Assembly: GCA_964417555.1 (NCBI GenBank)
Contig: CAYQIM010000053.1
Span: forward strand, 1-62,892
Source: CAYQIM01 sp964417555
Lineage (GTDB): Bacteria > Pseudomonadota > Gammaproteobacteria > Diplorickettsiales > Diplorickettsiaceae
DNA length: 62,892 nucleotides
Direction: 5' to 3'
Shown here: positions 59,633 through 62,892 of the stretch, one piece after another
How the letters are laid out: the number at the start of each line of letters is the position of its first letter
How positions within the stretch are numbered: position 1 is the stretch's first letter
Translations under genes and position numbers: made by a program
The notes under the pieces: generated by a model
Told to the model about the DNA's origin: nothing
Databases searched by the model: none
What the model saw: the letters and a program-made list of their open reading frames with translations, nothing else

Positions 59633-60736
59633 ATGTTAACAGCCCAACAAAAACAAGAACTCTACAACCCTAATCATTACAAAGGGGTCGGTATGCAAAC
59701 AAGAACAGATATAATAGGCGCCTTAGAGATAGATATTGATACTATCATCGACGAATTTACTACAGAAGAACTCTGTTTAGGACTGCGTTATATTATACAA
59801 CAGAATGAAAAATATCACTCTTACTTAGGCGTTGGTGATATCAATACCGATCACAAAGATATTTCTTTACTTAATCCTTTTTCCGGCGATCTTTGGAGTT
59901 CATGGGGCGATGCGGATATAGTAGCTATGAGAGGAGGAATAGAGCCTTGTTGTTATTTTGCAGATATGTGTAGCAAATCTTCAGGAAATGCTAACGATGA
60001 TTGTGGTGATTGTGCTCCATGTTTACTGACAGCGACATGCCTATCTCTAATTCAATGTTACTTTTGTTGTTGCTGGACAATGAATACATTCAATACTGTA
60101 GAAAAAAGTAAAGAAAATAACTTAGTTAAGCGCATTAAAATTTCAACCGCTTCAGTAACTTTTATTCCATGCTTTCTACTTGCTTGGTACTTCTTACCCC
60201 CTGTTTCTTGTTTTCCAACCACCTTTCAAAATGATTTTATACGCAATATGTTAGCTTGTTCTTTAGGAACGAGTTCCCCTGGAATACTGTCTTATTTGAG
60301 CAATAAGATAGCTTGTATGAAGAAGGATTTTTTGCTTTCAGATAAGTTGCTTGATGCATTAAAAACAGTCCATGACTTTTTGGATGGTAAATACTTTCGT
60401 GAGGGTGATGATCGAAAACAATGTATTGCATTTACTAAGCAAGTGATTATATATTTCGTCAATTCGTCTGTTAAAAAAAAATCTATAGTAGATAGAGTTT
60501 TGCAATACGAATGCAAGTGGCTATCTGGGACTCAAAAAAAGAAAACCCAATCGAGGGCATCATGGTCTTCTTCTAATGGAGAAACCACTATAAGCGCTCC
60601 AAAACCTTCTTCTTCTTTTTTTTCAAAGGATTTGTCAGAGCCTTCTGAATCAGCTAAACTTTTAGATGAAGTTATTGTTGCCCAACCTAAGCCAAGCCAG
60701 CAAACACATGCATTAGTCTCATATCGTTCACAATGA
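59633..60736 (+). CDS. Cys-rich membrane protein of unknown function, 367 aa
   Basis: Not recognised. A soluble N-terminus (~1-100) is followed by a Cys-rich block (about residues 105-160) that includes EPCCYFADMC, CGDCAPCLLTATC and QCYFCCCW, two hydrophobic segments (~180-235), and a Lys/Ser-rich tail. The dense Cys plus membrane spans could be metal binding or lipidation. Adjacent to the GNAT/beta-lactamase pair. May be an effector. Confidence 0.55.
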   Translation: MLTAQQKQELYNPNHYKGVGMQTRTDIIGALEIDIDTIIDEFTTEELCLGLRYIIQQNEKYHSYLGVGDINTDHKDISLLNPFSGDLWSSWGDADIVAMRGGIEPCCYFADMCSKSSGNANDDCGDCAPCLLTATCLSLIQCYFCCCWTMNTFNTVEKSKENNLVKRIKISTASVTFIPCFLLAWYFLPPVSCFPTTFQNDFIRNMLACSLGTSSPGILSYLSNKIACMKKDFLLSDKLLDALKTVHDFLDGKYFREGDDRKQCIAFTKQVIIYFVNSSVKKKSIVDRVLQYECKWLSGTQKKKTQSRASWSSSNGETTISAPKPSSSFFSKDLSEPSESAKLLDEVIVAQPKPSQQTHALVSYRSQ

Positions 60737-60848
60737 CCAAAAATGGCTGGTCTTGAAATTAAAACGCTGCAATAAATACTTATAAAATGGATATTATGGA
60801 GTGGCTTAAAAACTTTACCTCTTCCAAATATAAAATTTATATACATAA

Positions 60849-61331
60849 ATGATTCGTTTTAAATTAATAACGGAGAAGGACTTAGAGCAATTGTATGTTT
60901 GGTTGCAACTTCGACATATTCGTGAGTTTTGGGACGACGGTGATCGCACTATTGAACAGGTTCGTTCTCATTTTTTTCAAAAAAATCAAGTAAAGCGCTA
61001 TATAATTTTTATTGATGAGCAAGCGGTTGGTTATATCCAAGCCTATGTTATCGATGCAAAGCATGAATATAAAAAATTTGTTTTGCCCAAGGAAAGTACA
61101 ATAGGGATTGATTATTTTATAGGAAATAGCAGTTTTTTAGGACGTGGTTTTGCTATCCCTATTTTAAGGGACTTTATTAAACTCCATTGTTCTGTGAATC
61201 AAATTTTAGTCGATCCGATTCCAGGAAATCAGAAAGCGATTCGCATTTATAAAAAATTTGGCTTTATAAAAATAGGAATACATGTCATTAATAATCAATC
61301 ACATGAGATTATGGTTTATACCAAACAATAG
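60849..61331 (+). CDS. GNAT acetyltransferase, AAC(6')-like
   Basis: 160 residues. RFKLITEKDLEQLYVWLQLR then HIREFWDD at the start, GIDYFIGNSSFLGRGFAIPI as the acetyl-CoA loop, and VDPIPGNQKAIRIYKKFGFI as the typical AAC(6') C-terminal block. It could acetylate aminoglycosides, but related GNATs modify siderophore or other amines; substrate unproven. 80 bases separate it from the end of the bla gene on the other strand. Confidence 0.75.
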   Translation: MIRFKLITEKDLEQLYVWLQLRHIREFWDDGDRTIEQVRSHFFQKNQVKRYIIFIDEQAVGYIQAYVIDAKHEYKKFVLPKESTIGIDYFIGNSSFLGRGFAIPILRDFIKLHCSVNQILVDPIPGNQKAIRIYKKFGFIKIGIHVINNQSHEIMVYTKQ

Positions 61332-61410
61332 ATTTTTACAATGGAAAAATTGTGAGTGCGCCACCTAGGTCTAATTATCCAAGATAAAATATATAAATTT
61401 TTTATCTATT

Positions 61411-62325
61411 TTAAAAGAAAATTAGCTTTCCATGAATACAATGATCATCCTGCGCGAATTTTTGAAGAACAACCTGAGTCGCTGCAGTAATGACAGTATC
61501 AGAGGGCGTTGCTTTTTGTTTATTTTGGGTGAAATAAATAGCCAAGATGATCGGTTTACACTGGGGTGGCCAAATAATTGCAATATCATTAGTGGTACCG
61601 TAGTTACCCGTGCCTGTTTTATCACCCACCAGCCACTTTTTAGGCACGCTAAAGCGGATTCGAGCATCACCAGTAGTATTATGTATTAACCAACCCGTTA
61701 ATAATTGGCGTTGAGGTAATGCGAGTGCATTGCCTAGTATTATTTTCTGTAAACTGGTTGCCATAGCTTCTGGGGTTGAGGTATCACGTAAATCGCCTGG
61801 AATAGCAGAATTTAATTGTGGCTCCAAGCGGTCTAATCTGAAAGTTCGGTTCCCAATAGCTCTAGCGAAGTGAGTGACATTTTTTAGGCTACCTAATTGC
61901 TTGATTAATAGATTCATCGCAGCATTATCACTATACATAATAGCGGCTGAGCAAAGTTCAGCAAGCGTTATTCCTGTGGCCAAATGCTTTTGAGTGATAG
62001 GTGCATAACCTGAAGTAGTAAGCGCTACTTTTGAAAAAAATATTTTCTTATGAAGAAAATTTGTATTATTCTCACTTTGTTTTAAGATAGCCGAAACGGC
62101 CATTACTTTGGCTGTGCTGCATAATGGAAAACGTTGGTTAGCTCGATAGGTAATATCTTGATTGTTGGACGTATTAATTGCATAAACACCTAATCTACCA
62201 GCATTCTGTTTTTCAAGGTCAGATAATTTTTTTTCTATATTGGTTGTCGGAGCTTTTGCTAAGCTAGGCGTACTCGTAGCGTATAAAGCAAATAAAATAA
62301 AAAATACTAGAAAATATCTCAACAT
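61411..62325 (-). CDS. Class A beta-lactamase (CTX-M/Pen-like)
   Basis: Periplasmic serine beta-lactamase. Signal peptide MLRYFLVFFILFALYATSTP... cleaved near SLA-KA. Catalytic motifs: Ser70-x-x-Lys in PLCSTAKVMAVS, SDN at 132-134, Glu168 in RLDRLEPQLN, KTG in GDKTGTGNYGTTNDIAIIWP. The order ARAIGNRTFRLDRLEP and IPGDLRDTSTPEAMA is very near CTX-M/KLUC enzymes. 304 residues. Spectrum cannot be read from sequence alone; the KTGTG motif lacks the Cys238 of KPC-like carbapenemases. Confidence 0.92.
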   Translation of the reverse strand: MLRYFLVFFILFALYATSTPSLAKAPTTNIEKKLSDLEKQNAGRLGVYAINTSNNQDITYRANQRFPLCSTAKVMAVSAILKQSENNTNFLHKKIFFSKVALTTSGYAPITQKHLATGITLAELCSAAIMYSDNAAMNLLIKQLGSLKNVTHFARAIGNRTFRLDRLEPQLNSAIPGDLRDTSTPEAMATSLQKIILGNALALPQRQLLTGWLIHNTTGDARIRFSVPKKWLVGDKTGTGNYGTTNDIAIIWPPQCKPIILAIYFTQNKQKATPSDTVITAATQVVLQKFAQDDHCIHGKLIFF

Positions 62326-62430
62326 GGATAATAAATTCTTTTAAGGAAACACTTAGTAATTTACTGATAGTAAAAACAAGAACGTATTTTATATTGGAAA
62401 AAGCTATTCTATCTTCATAGCTAGATCAAA

Positions 62431-62480
62431 CGACGAGACAATGAGAGCATTGCTTCCGCAATGCTCTCATTGTCTCGTCG
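62431..62480. repeat. Perfect 23-bp-arm hairpin upstream of integrase
   Basis: CGACGAGACAATGAGAGCAT+TGC, loop TTCC, then the exact complement. It ends one base before the GGAGG of the integrase gene. Could be an Int/Xis binding site, an RNA switch or a terminator for the beta-lactamase side. Confidence 0.85.
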
Positions 62481-62494
62481 GAGGTATGTTAATC

Positions 62495-62892
62495 ATGGCT
62501 AGACCAAGAAATAAAAACAATAAAGGGTTGCCGCCAAATTTGTATGAAGGAGTAAATGGCCATTATAAATATCGGAGACCCGATACGGGTAAATGGCATA
62601 GTATGGGCAAAGATCGCATTAAAGCGGTATCGGCTGCAAAGCAGCTTAACTCGATGCTAATGCCAGGCCATGATTTAGTAGAGAAGATCATCAATCGAGG
62701 TACAATTTTTAATATATTCCTAGATAAATTTGAAACCAAATTATTACCAGAACGAGATCTAACGAGTGTTACTCTAAAGGAGTATAAGCAAATGCTAGTG
62801 CATATTCGTAAGCACTTAGGTGAAAATCTCATTGATGAATTATCCGTAAAGGAAATAGCCGAGTTTTTAAATAATTTTTCAAACAAAAGATC
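62495..62892 (+). CDS. int: Lambda-type phage integrase, N-terminal part (cut by window end)
   Basis: First ~132 residues: MARPRNKNNKGLPPNLYEGV and the segment YKYRRPDTGKWHSMGKDRIK are the arm-binding domain of lambda Int. The core-binding domain begins around residue 60 (FNIFLDKFETKLLPERDLTS). GGAGG lies upstream; an ATG at 62486 is also in frame. The catalytic domain is beyond the window. It marks the start of a further prophage or its remnant. Confidence 0.9.
   Translation, partial: MARPRNKNNKGLPPNLYEGVNGHYKYRRPDTGKWHSMGKDRIKAVSAAKQLNSMLMPGHDLVEKIINRGTIFNIFLDKFETKLLPERDLTSVTLKEYKQMLVHIRKHLGENLIDELSVKEIAEFLNNFSNKR

Overview
The window looks like chromosome of an intracellular gammaproteobacterium of the Legionellales, most like the Rickettsiella/Diplorickettsia/Coxiella side of the order. 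The evidence is moderate-to-low GC, a dotD-dotC-dotB block of a Dot/Icm type IVB secretion system, the gammaproteobacterial envelope-gene order, and several eukaryote-directed enzyme-like proteins. The species is an inference; no 16S rRNA gene is present.

Layout. (1) 0.2-3.9 kb: two unknown genes, rnhB and an ankyrin-like gene. (2) 4.0-16.7 kb: one long leftward block, rpsB-tsf-pyrH-frr-uppS-cdsA-dxr-bamA-skp-lpxD-fabZ-lpxA-lpxB (translation, isoprenoid and phospholipid precursors, outer-membrane assembly, lipid A). rseP is absent from its usual place between dxr and bamA. Palindromic intergenic repeats punctuate the block. (3) 17.1-23.2 kb: dgkA, a phosphoethanolamine transferase, wrbA, hda, a pgsA-like gene, ihfB, obgE, rpmA and rplU. 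(4) 23.4-31.8 kb: an integrated element of about 8.3 kb in tRNA-Asn, bounded by perfect 62-bp direct repeats. It holds a tyrosine integrase with an overlapping excisionase, a broken CI/YdaS-like repressor, replication genes, a BrnT/BrnA-like toxin-antitoxin pair, a frameshifted cargo gene, two paralogous beta-rich proteins, a zinc-ribbon protein and a 51-residue hydrophobic peptide. No terminase, portal or tail gene is visible, so a phage satellite or a very small virus is the best reading. (5) 31.9-42.3 kb: SDR, rhlE, yihY, pdxS-pdxT, a membrane protein, a second integrase-family protein, divergent hemF/hemJ and rubredoxin. (6) 42.4-46.6 kb: three putative effectors, one Stv/caspase-like, one clan CE protease-like with a C-terminal Cys-Cys, and one Cys-His-Asp papain-like. 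(7) 46.7-52.7 kb: ftsY, rsmD, dotD-dotC-dotB, epmA and pncA. (8) 52.7-62.9 kb: accessory DNA with a DXD glycosyltransferase-like protein, a dead integrase beside a tRNA-Ile(CAT) 3' fragment, toxin-antitoxin genes (one toxin frameshifted), a ribbon-helix-helix gene with a 9-bp iterated operator, phage scaffold debris with a duplicated leader, a GNAT acetyltransferase, a CTX-M-like class A beta-lactamase, and the start of a lambda-type integrase behind a perfect 23-bp hairpin.

How it fits together: core envelope and translation genes are compact, often overlapping by a few bases. Accessory DNA sits at tRNA genes or beside integrases. The effector candidates lie on both sides of the Dot gene block, which would be their export route if they are effectors.
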